The notes: generated from the letters alone by a model not told the origin. DNA of 64,000 nt from JAWXCE01 sp033764775 (GCA_033764775.1 JANRIQ010000024.1:1-64000), one strand, 5' to 3'; counted from the stretch's first letter, positions 25,708-33,669 are shown. Translations and numbers: made by a program.

Positions 25708-26077
25708 CGTATACGCCCGTACATTACGACTGTACGCATCATGCTCGCGTCGCTTTGCAGGAATGCGACAAGCGTAAAATTTTCTTCAAGGCTGCTTCGC
25801 GCACGCCGCGTTTCAGCGTCCACATTTCCGCCATGCTTGCGCGCGTATATGCCGCATCACAACAACCGCGCGACCAACCGCCGGCCAATTGGCCTGGGTG
25901 GTTTTTTGTCGCCTCAAGGCCGGTTCGCCGGCGGAAAGGCTGGATATTTGATGGTCCCATCCCACGTCCGCCTGGTGCGCCGCGGCCATTGACGAGCAGC
26001 GAAGTCCTTTAAGCCTCTTCGCTCCGCCGCGCGGATCAGCCGATCCCCTAAACGCGATTTATCCGGAGCGAGAAACC
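25708..26077. other. 370-bp intergenic region between divergent genes
   Basis: No protein gene is supported. It contains a plus-strand terminator-like hairpin at 25873-25907 and a UUCG-capped hairpin (GCCGG-TTCG-CCGGC, 25919-25932). The promoters of the secreted protein (minus) and the ABC exporter (plus) must lie here too. The hairpins are far from any plus-strand stop codon, so the stretch may encode a small RNA. Confidence 0.5.
25873..25907 (+). terminator. Orphan intrinsic terminator
   Basis: ACCAACC (25873-25879) pairs with GGGTGGT (25896-25902) with one mismatch. GGCC (25883-25886) pairs with GGCC (25891-25894) around an AATT loop, and T6 (25902-25907) follows at once. No plus-strand gene ends upstream: the previous gene is on the minus strand and starts at 25707. 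Confidence 0.55.
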
Positions 26078-27919
26078 ATGCTGCGCTGGTTTGAAAGACT
26101 TATTGACCCTTACAAGACGTATGAGATCGAGCGGCCGCCGAGCACGCTCGTGGCGTTTTACTGGCATTATGTGCGCAATGTCTGGTGGGCGTTCGCGGCC
26201 ATCATGCTGTTCGGCCTCGCCGGCGCGCTCATCGAGGTGTCGCTGTTCACCTTCATGGGCCAGCTCGTCGATCTGCCGAAGAATGCGGAAAGCCCGGAGA
26301 AATTCTTCGAGGACAATGCGACGACGCTGATTGTTATGGCGGCGGTGGCGGTGTTGTTCCGGCCGGTTGCGTTCGCGCTGCACGCCATTTTCATCAATCA
26401 GACGGTGAACGCCAAATTCATGAATTTGGTGCGCTGGCGCACGCACCGGTACGTGCTGCGGCAAAGCCTGTCGTTTTTCCAGAACGATTTCGCCGGGCGC
26501 ATCGCGGCCAAGATCATGCAGACGGGGCCGGCGGTGCGCCAGACCGTCGTGGAAATCGTGGACGCGCTGTGGTTCGTCGCAATCTACGCGGTGAGCGCCC
26601 TCGTCATCTTCTTCCAGGCCGATCCGCGCCTTATGGCCCCGCTCATTCTCTGGATGGTCGGGTTCGTGCTCACCATGCGCTACTACGTGCCGCGCATTCA
26701 GGAGAAATCCACCATCATGTCGGAGGCGCGCTCGACGCTGACCGGCCGCATCGTCGACAGCTACACCAACATCTTCACGGTGAAGCTGTTCGCCCACACG
26801 GAGGGCGAGGACGAGTACGCCCGTGAGGCGATCAGCGACCAGACGGCCAAGCTGCAGGATCAGCTTCGCCTCATCACGCGAATGGAGATCACGCTATGGC
26901 TGCTGAACGGCCTGCTGATCGCCGGCACGACCGGCCTCGCGCTTTGGCTGTGGAGCGTGAACATCATCACGATCGGCGCCATCGCGGTGGCGACAGGCCT
27001 CGTCATCCGCATCAACAACATGGCCGGCTGGATTATGTGGGTGCTGACCGGCATCTTTGAGAACATCGGCACGGTGGACGAAGGCATGGAGACCATCTCC
27101 AAGCCGTGGACGGTGGTGGACAAGCCCGGCGCCAAGCCCATCCAGGTGACCCGCGGCGAAATCCGCTACGAGAACATGACCTTCCATTACGGCCGTGAGG
27201 GCGGGCTCATCAACGGGCTGAACCTGACGATCAGACCGGGCGAAAAGATCGGCCTCGTCGGGCGTTCGGGCGCGGGCAAGTCCACGCTCGTCAATCTGCT
27301 CCTGCGCTTCCACGACCTGGAGGGCGGGCGCATCCTGATCGATGGGCAGGATATCTCTGAGGCGACCCAAGATTCGCTTCGCGCGCAGATTGGCATGGTG
27401 ACGCAGGACACCTCGCTCCTGCACCGCTCCGTGCGCGACAACATCCGCTACGGCGCTCCCCACGCCAGCGAGGCCGCCGTCATCGGCGCCGCCAAGCGCG
27501 CGCACGCGCATCAGTTCATCCTGGGGCTGGAGGATCTGGCGGGGCGGAAGGGCTACGACGCCCATGTGGGTGAGCGCGGTGTAAAGCTCTCCGGCGGGCA
27601 ACGCCAGCGCATTGCAATCGCGCGAGTGCTGCTTAAGAACGCGCCGATCCTGATCCTCGACGAGGCGACCTCGGCTCTGGACTCCGAGGTCGAGGCGGCG
27701 ATCCAGGAGCAGCTCTATAACCTGATGGAGGGCAAGACGGTCATCGCTATCGCGCATCGCCTCTCCACCATCGCGGCGATGGACCGGCTCATCATTATGG
27801 ATCAGGGCCTCATCGTGGAGGACGGCGCCCATGAAGAGCTGATCCGCCGGGGCGGGCTATACGCGTCGCTTTGGGCGCGCCAATCGGGCGGGTTTCTGTT
27901 CGAGAAGGACGTCGCCTAA
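26078..27919 (+). CDS. ABC exporter half-transporter (MsbA/multidrug type)
   Basis: 613-residue fused permease-ATPase. Six transmembrane helices span about residues 30-330. The C-terminal ATPase domain has Walker A GRSGAGKST, the Q-loop MVTQDTSLL, signature LSGGQRQR, Walker B ILILDEATSALD and switch His in IAHRLST. It should work as a homodimer in the inner membrane. The family includes lipid-A flippases and multidrug exporters; the substrate is not evident. The ATG has GGAGCGAG about 7 nt upstream. It stands alone, with a hairpin (GCCGCTGGC/GCCAGCGGC, 27927-27957) after the stop that lacks a T-run. Confidence 0.94.
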   Translation: MLRWFERLIDPYKTYEIERPPSTLVAFYWHYVRNVWWAFAAIMLFGLAGALIEVSLFTFMGQLVDLPKNAESPEKFFEDNATTLIVMAAVAVLFRPVAFALHAIFINQTVNAKFMNLVRWRTHRYVLRQSLSFFQNDFAGRIAAKIMQTGPAVRQTVVEIVDALWFVAIYAVSALVIFFQADPRLMAPLILWMVGFVLTMRYYVPRIQEKSTIMSEARSTLTGRIVDSYTNIFTVKLFAHTEGEDEYAREAISDQTAKLQDQLRLITRMEITLWLLNGLLIAGTTGLALWLWSVNIITIGAIAVATGLVIRINNMAGWIMWVLTGIFENIGTVDEGMETISKPWTVVDKPGAKPIQVTRGEIRYENMTFHYGREGGLINGLNLTIRPGEKIGLVGRSGAGKSTLVNLLLRFHDLEGGRILIDGQDISEATQDSLRAQIGMVTQDTSLLHRSVRDNIRYGAPHASEAAVIGAAKRAHAHQFILGLEDLAGRKGYDAHVGERGVKLSGGQRQRIAIARVLLKNAPILILDEATSALDSEVEAAIQEQLYNLMEGKTVIAIAHRLSTIAAMDRLIIMDQGLIVEDGAHEELIRRGGLYASLWARQSGGFLFEKDVA

Positions 27920-28096
27920 TAAAAAGGCCGCTGGCAGGAGCGTTCCGCGCCAGCGGCTCATCCTCCCCCGCGAGCGGCGGGATCCCAGGACACGCAACGG
28001 CGAACCATCCTCGGCCAGTGCGTTGCAACATCCGTAGCAAACCGCATGCCAGAAGCGTGGCAAGTTTTTCGCCGTCTTGCCCGGTTTTCCGCCATG

Positions 28097-28122
28097 TGAA
28101 CCGCCATGAAACGCCGAGCGTA
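28097..28122 (+). promoter_or_regulatory. ECF-type promoter of the sigma/ChrR operon
   Basis: TGAACC (28097-28102), a 16-bp spacer and CGTA (28119-28122) match the general ECF sigma pattern of an AAC-type -35 and a CGT-type -10. Transcription would begin near 28130, consistent with autoregulation of the sigma gene. This excludes the ATG at 28126 as start codon. Confidence 0.5.
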
Positions 28123-28161
28123 GACATGGCCATGATGGGCGCGTTAAGTTATGCATCGGAT

Positions 28162-28746
28162 ATGACGGATCGTTTTTTTCTGAAGCGACCCGAAACCGCC
28201 AATAAGGCGAAGATGCCAGACTTAATTTCTCGTATCGCCCGCGATCAAGACCCACAGGCGTTTCAGGAGCTTTTCCTGAAATATGGCCCGCGCGTGAAGG
28301 CGATGATGATGCGACAGGGTGCGGACGCCGAGACCGCAGAGGAAATAGCGCAGGACACCATGCTCGCGGTGTGGCGCAAAGCGCATCTGTTTGCCGAAAA
28401 CAAAGGCAGCGTGTCTACGTGGGTGTTCACTATCGCGCGCAACCTGCGCATCGACCGCCTGCGCCGCCAGGTGGTCTGGCAGGATCTGGAGCCGGAACTC
28501 GACACCCTCGTCAGCGAGGACGATCAGCCGGATGTGGCGGTGAGCCGCGCCGAACTCGTCGCCCGCATGCGCGCCGCGCTGGACACGCTGCCGCCCGAAC
28601 AGTACGAGGTGGTGCAGCTCTCCTATGTGGACGGACTTTCGCACCACGAGATATCCGAACGGGTCAACGCGCCGCTCGGCACGGTGAAATCGCGCATTCG
28701 GCTCGCCTACCAGAAAATCCGCGACGCAGTGGGGGACGATCTATGA
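28162..28746 (+). CDS. rpoE: ECF RNA polymerase sigma factor (RpoE/ECF11-like)
   Basis: Group IV sigma factor of 194 residues from this start. Region 2 (QAFQELFLKYGPRV, AEEIAQDTMLAVWRKAHLF, WVFTIARNLRIDRLRR) and region 4 (LPPEQYEVVQLSYVDGLSHHEI to GTVKSRIRLAYQK) are complete. It overlaps the ChrR-like anti-sigma gene by 4 nt (ATGA), the arrangement of Rhodobacter rpoE-chrR, whose product drives the singlet-oxygen response. The start is uncertain. ATG 28126 lies upstream of the predicted transcription start. ATG 28213 has the best ribosome site (AAGGCGAAG) and would give 177 residues. The symbol rests on this homology and context. Confidence 0.88.
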   Translation: MTDRFFLKRPETANKAKMPDLISRIARDQDPQAFQELFLKYGPRVKAMMMRQGADAETAEEIAQDTMLAVWRKAHLFAENKGSVSTWVFTIARNLRIDRLRRQVVWQDLEPELDTLVSEDDQPDVAVSRAELVARMRAALDTLPPEQYEVVQLSYVDGLSHHEISERVNAPLGTVKSRIRLAYQKIRDAVGDDL

Positions 28747-29351
28747 TCCCGCAGCGCCACGTTTCGCCTGAAATCTTGATGAGCTTCTCCGCCGGCGCGC
28801 TCTCCTCCGCCACCGCCGCCATTGTGGCCGCGCATCTCGACTGGTGTCCGGTGTGCCGGGCGCGTCTGGCGCGCTTGGACATACTCGGCGGCCTCATGCT
28901 TGAGCGTGCGCCGTCCGCGCCGGTGAACGTGGAGGCAGCGCTGGCCAAGTGGGCGTCGGCGGGCGCCGGCTCGGGCCTCGTTCATCATCCGCGCGGGTCC
29001 GGAACGCCGCTGGAAAGGCATCTGCCAACGCCGCTTGCCGCACAAACTGGCTTCGAGCGCGCCAGCATCCCGTGGCGGCCGGTCAATGACGGCGTGCATC
29101 TGGCTGAGGCGCGGTTGCCGGGCGATGGCGGCTTGCGTTTCGTCAAGCTGGATGCGGGCAAAACCTTGCCGTTCGGCGAGCGGGTCGAGGCCGCGCTCGT
29201 GCTGTGGGGCGAGTTGGCTAGGGGGCGCGAAACGCTACTATCGGGCGACTTCGCCGACGGCGACGACTTGGCGCAGGGCGGGCCGGTTGCGCTCGCCGCC
29301 GGTTGCACCCTCGTGCTTTCGGTCAGCGCGTCGCCGTCGGCGCTGGGCTAG
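28743..29351 (+). CDS. ChrR-like zinc anti-sigma factor with degenerate cupin domain
   Basis: 202 residues. The N-terminal anti-sigma domain has H6, H31, C35 and C38 (MIPQRH; AAHLDWCPVC), which as I recall are the very zinc ligands of Rhodobacter sphaeroides ChrR, so sigma binding should be intact. The C-terminal half keeps the cupin outline (AGKTLP..., LVLWGEL, GDFADGDDL, AAGCTLVL), but the metal-binding His positions of the family are not His: the PxHxH segment reads PFGERVE, and a His normally before the conserved GC is replaced. The cupin of ChrR is needed to respond to singlet oxygen, so signalling here may differ. It overlaps the sigma gene by 4 nt. Confidence 0.85.
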   Translation: MIPQRHVSPEILMSFSAGALSSATAAIVAAHLDWCPVCRARLARLDILGGLMLERAPSAPVNVEAALAKWASAGAGSGLVHHPRGSGTPLERHLPTPLAAQTGFERASIPWRPVNDGVHLAEARLPGDGGLRFVKLDAGKTLPFGERVEAALVLWGELARGRETLLSGDFADGDDLAQGGPVALAAGCTLVLSVSASPSALG

Positions 29352-29359
29352 GCGGCGTC

Positions 29360-30079
29360 ATGGCGGCGCATCTTATTTTCGGCGCGGTGGGCGGCGTCGG
29401 CGAGGCTCTGGCGCGGCGTCTCGCGGCGGCCGGCTCTGCGGTGTTCTTGTCTTCCCGGAACGCGGAGGCTTTGGCCGCGCTCGCCCGCGAACTCAACGCT
29501 CCTTACGCCGCCGCCGACGTCACCGACGAAGCGGCGCTGGAAAGCGTTATCGCGCACGCGTCCGAGGGCGGACTCGCGGGTCTCGCCTACTGCGTCGGCT
29601 CCATCGTGCTCAAACCGTTGCGGCAGGCGACGCCCGCGCTCATGGCGGAGGCTTACGCGCTCAACGTGACGGGCGCGGCGATGGCCGTGAAGCACGCCGC
29701 GCCTGCGCTCAAGGCGGCGAAAGGCTCGGTGGTGCTGTTCTCCTCCGTCGCCGCGCGGCGTGGTTTCGCCAACCATGCGATCATCGGCGCGGCGAAGGCG
29801 GGCGTGGAGGGCCTGACGGTGGCGCTCGCCGCCGAGCTTGCGCCGGACGTGCGCGTGAACGCCATCGCGCCGAGCCTCACGGACACTCCGCTCGCCCGCT
29901 CCATGACCGCCAACCCCGCCATGGCCGAGGCCATCGCCAAGATGCACCCCATTCCGCGGCTCGGCCAGGCGGACGATATCGCGGCGCTCGCGGCGTTCCT
30001 GCTGTCGCCGGACGCGGGCTGGATCACCGGGCAGATCGTGGGCGTCGACGGCGGCCGCGGCGCGGTCGTCAAAGGCTGA
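29360..30079 (+). CDS. Atypical SDR-family protein without the catalytic Tyr
   Basis: 239-residue Rossmann-fold short-chain dehydrogenase/reductase relative. The dinucleotide motif (FGAVGGVGEALA) and the Ser strand (VVLFSSVAARRG) are present. At the YxxxK motif the sequence is IGAAK, so the catalytic Tyr is Ile at residue 142 and only Lys146 remains. NAIAPSLTDTPLA and the C-terminal GQIVGVDGG are typical of the fold. It starts 8 nt after the anti-sigma stop and overlaps the photolyase start by 1 nt, so it belongs to the same operon. It may bind a nucleotide cofactor without normal dehydrogenase chemistry. Confidence 0.85.
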   Translation: MAAHLIFGAVGGVGEALARRLAAAGSAVFLSSRNAEALAALARELNAPYAAADVTDEAALESVIAHASEGGLAGLAYCVGSIVLKPLRQATPALMAEAYALNVTGAAMAVKHAAPALKAAKGSVVLFSSVAARRGFANHAIIGAAKAGVEGLTVALAAELAPDVRVNAIAPSLTDTPLARSMTANPAMAEAIAKMHPIPRLGQADDIAALAAFLLSPDAGWITGQIVGVDGGRGAVVKG

Positions 30080-31614
30080 TGGCCGAGCCGCCGCAGATCG
30101 TCTGGTTCAAGCGCGACCTTCGCGTCCACGATCATGCCCCGCTGGCGCAGGCCGCCGCGCGCGGGCCAATCATTCCCCTTTACATCGCCGAGCCAGGGCT
30201 GTGGCGCGAGCCTGACGCCTCCGGCCGCCAATGGGCGTTTATCGCGGAGGCGCTGGCCGGGCTGGGGCGCGACCTTGCCGCCCTCGGCGCCCCGCTCGTC
30301 GTCCGCACCGGCGACGCGGTGGAGGTGCTGGAGAGCTTGCGGGCGCAGTTCGGCGTAACGCGGCTGTGGTCGCACGAGGAAACCGGCAACGGCTGGACGT
30401 TCGCGCGCGACAAGGCGGTGGCAGCGTGGGCGCGAGGCTCGGGCGTAGAGTGGCGCGAGGAGCGGCAAACGGGCGTCATCCGCCGCCTGAAGGATCGCGA
30501 CGGCTGGGCGAAAAAGTGGGACGCTTTCATGGCCGCGCCGGCGTCGTCCGCGCCCGCGCGCATCGAGGGCGTGGACATCGATCCGGGCGCGATCCCCGCC
30601 GCGCGCGATCTGGGCCTCGCCGACGACTCGTGCCCCGGCCGCCAGGCGGGCGGGCGCGAGGCGGGCCTCGCCGAGCTGCGCAGCTTTCTCGCCGGGCGCG
30701 GACGCGATTACCGGCGCGGCATGTCCAGCCCCGTCACCGGCTTCGAGCAGTGCTCGCGTCTTTCGCCTTACCTCGCCTTCGGCGCGGTCTCCATGCGCGA
30801 GACGGCCCAGGCCACATGGGCGCGGCTGCGCGAACTGAAGACGGAGAAAAGTCCGGACGCGAAACCATTGCGCGCCTCGCTTGTCTCATTCTCCGGCCGT
30901 TTGCACTGGCACTGCCATTTCATGCAGAAGCTGGAGGACGCGCCGCGCATCGAGTTTGAAAACATGCACCGCGCTTATGACGGCATGCGCGAGGCGCTGG
31001 ACGCAGCGCGCCTGGCGGCGTGGGCGGAGGGCCGCACCGGTTTCCCGTTCGTGGACGCCTGTATGCGGGCGCTCGTCGCCACCGGCTGGATGAATTTCCG
31101 CATGAGGGCGATGCTGATGGCCTTCGCCAGCTATCACCTCTGGCTGCCCTGGCGCGCGACGGGGCTGTATCTGGCGCGCGTGTTCACGGACTACGAGCCG
31201 GGCATCCACTGGTCGCAGACGCAGATGCAATCCGGGACGACCGGCATTAACACCGTGCGCGTCTACAATCCGGTGAAACAGGGCTACGATCAGGATCCGA
31301 CCGGCGCGTTCGTGCGGCGCTGGGTTCCCGAGCTTGCCGCGCTGCCCGACGCCTTCATCCACGAGCCGTGGAAATGGGACGGCGCCGCGCGCCTCGACTA
31401 CCCGCCGCCCATCGTCGATCATGTGAGCGCGGCGAAAGAAGCGCAGAGCCGCATTTACGGCGCCCGGCGCAGCCGTGAGTTTTACGCCGAGGCGGACGCC
31501 ATCCAGGAGAAGCACGGCAGCCGCAAGAGCGGCTTGCCCAACACCGGACGGCGGAAGCGGCCACCTGCGGCGGGCCAGATGGCGCTCAATTTCACTGAAG
31601 GTGAAACGGATTGA
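30079..31614 (+). CDS. Cryptochrome/photolyase family FAD protein
   Basis: 511 residues. An N-terminal Rossmann domain (IVWFKRDLRVHDHAPL) is joined to a C-terminal FAD-binding helical domain with SSPVTGFEQCSRLSPYLAFG, FSGRLHWHCHFMQKLED, ACMRALVATGWMNFRMRAML and IHWSQTQMQSGTTGINTVRVYNP. The FAD pocket looks complete, so light-driven DNA repair or light sensing is expected. Photolyase is a known member of the Rhodobacter RpoE/ChrR singlet-oxygen regulon, which fits its place in this sigma operon. The C-terminus ends in a basic stretch (NTGRRKRP). The ATG overlaps the SDR stop by 1 nt. Confidence 0.94.
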   Translation: MAEPPQIVWFKRDLRVHDHAPLAQAAARGPIIPLYIAEPGLWREPDASGRQWAFIAEALAGLGRDLAALGAPLVVRTGDAVEVLESLRAQFGVTRLWSHEETGNGWTFARDKAVAAWARGSGVEWREERQTGVIRRLKDRDGWAKKWDAFMAAPASSAPARIEGVDIDPGAIPAARDLGLADDSCPGRQAGGREAGLAELRSFLAGRGRDYRRGMSSPVTGFEQCSRLSPYLAFGAVSMRETAQATWARLRELKTEKSPDAKPLRASLVSFSGRLHWHCHFMQKLEDAPRIEFENMHRAYDGMREALDAARLAAWAEGRTGFPFVDACMRALVATGWMNFRMRAMLMAFASYHLWLPWRATGLYLARVFTDYEPGIHWSQTQMQSGTTGINTVRVYNPVKQGYDQDPTGAFVRRWVPELAALPDAFIHEPWKWDGAARLDYPPPIVDHVSAAKEAQSRIYGARRSREFYAEADAIQEKHGSRKSGLPNTGRRKRPPAAGQMALNFTEGETD

Positions 31615-31666
31615 TGTCACGGGCATGTGAGCATTAGAGAGACATTTTGCAGGCATACTGGCGGGC

Positions 31667-32662
31667 ATGCTTCGGACGGTTCTGATCTTTTGCCTCATCT
31701 GCATGTTCGGCGCCGTCCGCGCCGAGACAAGGGACGAGCCTCCACACGCCGAAGCGTCGTCGGAGCGTCAGAGCTTTACGCACGGCGCGCCAGTGTTCAT
31801 CCGCATCTTCAAGCAGACCTCAACGCTCGAAGTGTGGATGCAGCGCGGGCCCCGTTTCGCGCTGTTTGATACATTCAGCATCTGCAAATGGTCGGGCGAC
31901 CTTGGCCCCAAGTTTAAGGAGGGCGACAGGCAAAGCCCCGAGGGCGTCTACTCCATCACGGCGGACGACTTGCGCGTGAACCTGCGCTGGCACCGGGCGA
32001 TGGATGTCAACTTCCCGAATGCCTACGACACAGCGAACGGGCGGACCGGCTCCGGCATCCTCATTCACGGCAAGTGCTCATCCATCGGTTGCTTTGCGCT
32101 GACTGATGAAAGCGTCGAAAAGGTCTACGAGCTGGTGGCCGCCGCGCTGGAGAACGGGCAGGCGCGCGTGTCGGTGCACGTGTTTCCGTTTCCGCTGACG
32201 CGCGAGGCGCTCGCGGCAAGCGCCGATCACCCGGCCGCCGAGTTCTGGCGGCAGTTGCGCCAGGCCTATGCGGCCTTCGAGCGCGACCGGCTGCCCCCGC
32301 AGGCCAAACTGTGCGGCGCGGACTATGCGTTTTCCACGCCGCGATCCACCCGCGCGCGGGTGCGGCCCGTCACGGCGAAGTGCCCGCCTCTGTCGCCTAG
32401 GCCCACGCTCGTCGCCGCCGCAAAGCCTCCCGCCGTTTCGGCGCAAGCCGACGACCCGAAAACCTGCAACCCGAAGCAGCTCCGCTGTCGCATGTTGCGC
32501 ATTGCCGCCGCCTCACCCGCGCCGTGTCCGAAGAAATATGCGCGCTGCCGCAACGCGGCCGTAGCGGCGATCAAAAGCATCGACTGCCCGCTGAAATATC
32601 CCCGCTGCCGCAAGCGCGGCGCCGTCCGCCTCGCGAGCGCCGCCGATGCCAAAAGGCGTTAA
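31667..32662 (+). CDS. YafK/DpaA-type L,D-transpeptidase-fold protein with Cys-repeat tail
   Basis: 331 residues with an N-terminal signal peptide. The catalytic motif is HGKCSSIGC (H134, C142), typical of the YafK branch, whose E. coli member DpaA releases Lpp from peptidoglycan. The domain ends near residue 185. A long Pro/Ala-rich tail then carries three repeats with C-x6-C pairs at 267/274, 287/294 and 307/314, each C-(N/P)-(P/x)-K-x-x-R-C-R, exactly 20 residues apart. The tail is strongly basic and might bind DNA, wall polymer or metal; this is inference. It begins 52 nt after the photolyase stop and overlaps the DUF2256 gene by 17 nt. Confidence 0.82.
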   Translation: MLRTVLIFCLICMFGAVRAETRDEPPHAEASSERQSFTHGAPVFIRIFKQTSTLEVWMQRGPRFALFDTFSICKWSGDLGPKFKEGDRQSPEGVYSITADDLRVNLRWHRAMDVNFPNAYDTANGRTGSGILIHGKCSSIGCFALTDESVEKVYELVAAALENGQARVSVHVFPFPLTREALAASADHPAAEFWRQLRQAYAAFERDRLPPQAKLCGADYAFSTPRSTRARVRPVTAKCPPLSPRPTLVAAAKPPAVSAQADDPKTCNPKQLRCRMLRIAAASPAPCPKKYARCRNAAVAAIKSIDCPLKYPRCRKRGAVRLASAADAKRR

Positions 32663-32810
32663 CAAGCGCGATCTGCCGCAGAAGCCCTGCGCGGCGTGTG
32701 GGCGGCCTTTCGCTTGGCGCAAGAAGTGGGAGCGTGACTGGGAGAATGTGAAGTTCTGCTCAGACAAATGCCGAAGTCTTGGCGTGGCGCCTAAAAAAGC
32801 GCCAGGTTGA
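32646..32810 (+). CDS. DUF2256 zinc-binding micro-protein
   Basis: 54-residue protein (MPKGVNKRDLPQKPC...) with a CxxC (CAAC) and a CxxxC (CSDKC) pair around a basic Trp-rich core (PFAWRKKWERDWENVKFC). This is the DUF2256 pattern, a presumed zinc knuckle. DUF2256 genes are often found beside or fused to photolyase/cryptochrome genes, which agrees with the gene two places upstream. It starts inside the end of the transpeptidase-fold gene in another frame. Function unknown. Confidence 0.88.
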   Translation: MPKGVNKRDLPQKPCAACGRPFAWRKKWERDWENVKFCSDKCRSLGVAPKKAPG

Positions 32811-33012
32811 CCGCTGCGATTTTCGCCCTCGCCCGAGCGGCCGTGGACGCTGCTCCCACGCTGGCGGGTAATGTTTTTTTCCACGCAGGAAACCGGAAGC
32901 ATCTTCGCGCGTTGGCCATCGCCCGGCGATAACGCAACTGGCGCCGATCTTGCCTCTCTTAGAATTGTCTTATTTTGTCGCGGCTCCCCCGCGGGAAAAC
33001 GGAGGTCAAGAT

Positions 33013-33207
33013 ATGGAAATCGTCATCCTCGCATGCCTTATCGCCGAGCCCACGCGCTGTATGGATCAGCGCCTGCCCGAGCTCATCGACAATCCCGCGC
33101 GCTGCAATCTCATGTCCATGCTGCAAGTCGCGCAATGGGCCGGCGAGCACCCCGGTTGGAAAATCGTGAAATGGCGGTGCGAGCGCCCCGGCTACCGCGA
33201 TCTCTAG
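33013..33207 (+). CDS. Small cysteine-containing conserved protein
   Basis: 64 residues, starting MEIVILACLIAEPTRC and ending with WKIVKWRCERPGYRDL; four Cys are spread along the chain. A very good GGAGG sits 8 nt before the ATG, which picks this start over the longer open frame from 32950. It stands alone between the DUF2256 gene and the rhodanese gene, with about 200 nt of upstream sequence. The Cys pattern and the closing W-x-I-x-x-W-x-C resemble an uncharacterised small-protein family I associate with Hyphomicrobiales; the family name is unknown to me. Confidence 0.72.
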   Translation: MEIVILACLIAEPTRCMDQRLPELIDNPARCNLMSMLQVAQWAGEHPGWKIVKWRCERPGYRDL

Positions 33208-33306
33208 CAGGCCGCCGCGCTCCTCCCGCTCTCCTGCCTGTGCAAGCAGCCTTTTTCGGCGCCACCGAATGCGCTATAGCTGTTGCATCCAACGGAGAAG
33301 CGCGGC

Positions 33307-33669
33307 ATGGCGGGAACGGAGGACTTGGCGAACGGCACGCTCGTGCTGCTTTCGCCGGAAGAGGCGAAGGCGCTGCATGACCGCGGCGACATCGTTTTCG
33401 TCGATGTGCGCAACCCTGAGGAGTTTGCGGCCGCGCGCATCAAAGGTTCGGCGCTGCATCCGCTGAAGGAGCTTGAGCCGGACGCCATCCCAGTGGAGCA
33501 GCGCAAAATCGTGTTGGTGTGCGCCGTAGGCATTCGCTCGCGCATCGCCGCCGACGCGCTGATGGAAGGCGGGCGCGGTCCCATCGCGCATCTGGAGGGC
33601 GGCTTGCAGGCGTGGGCGGAGGCCGGTTTGCCCATCGAGAGCGGCGAACCGTCCGAGCACAAGATTTGA
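33307..33669 (+). CDS. Rhodanese-like domain protein
   Basis: Single-domain rhodanese of 120 residues (VLLSPEEAKALHDRGDIVFVDVRNPEEF...). The active-site loop is CAVGIRS, with the catalytic Cys in the usual place after the IVLVC strand, so it can carry a persulfide. Such single-domain proteins transfer sulfane sulfur to acceptors such as cyanide or thiol proteins. ATG 33307 is chosen because GGAGAAG lies 6 nt upstream; a TTG at 33283 in the same frame lacks such a site. It is coupled to the GNAT gene through a TTGA overlap. Confidence 0.9.
   Translation: MAGTEDLANGTLVLLSPEEAKALHDRGDIVFVDVRNPEEFAAARIKGSALHPLKELEPDAIPVEQRKIVLVCAVGIRSRIAADALMEGGRGPIAHLEGGLQAWAEAGLPIESGEPSEHKI

Noticed and set aside
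27927..27957. Intrinsic terminator of the ABC exporter
   Set aside because: Stem is perfect but the loop is 13 nt and no T-run follows on the plus strand; kept only as a hairpin note.
28091..28126. ATG 28126 as sigma factor start
   Set aside because: It lies 4 nt after the predicted -10 element and has no ribosome site.
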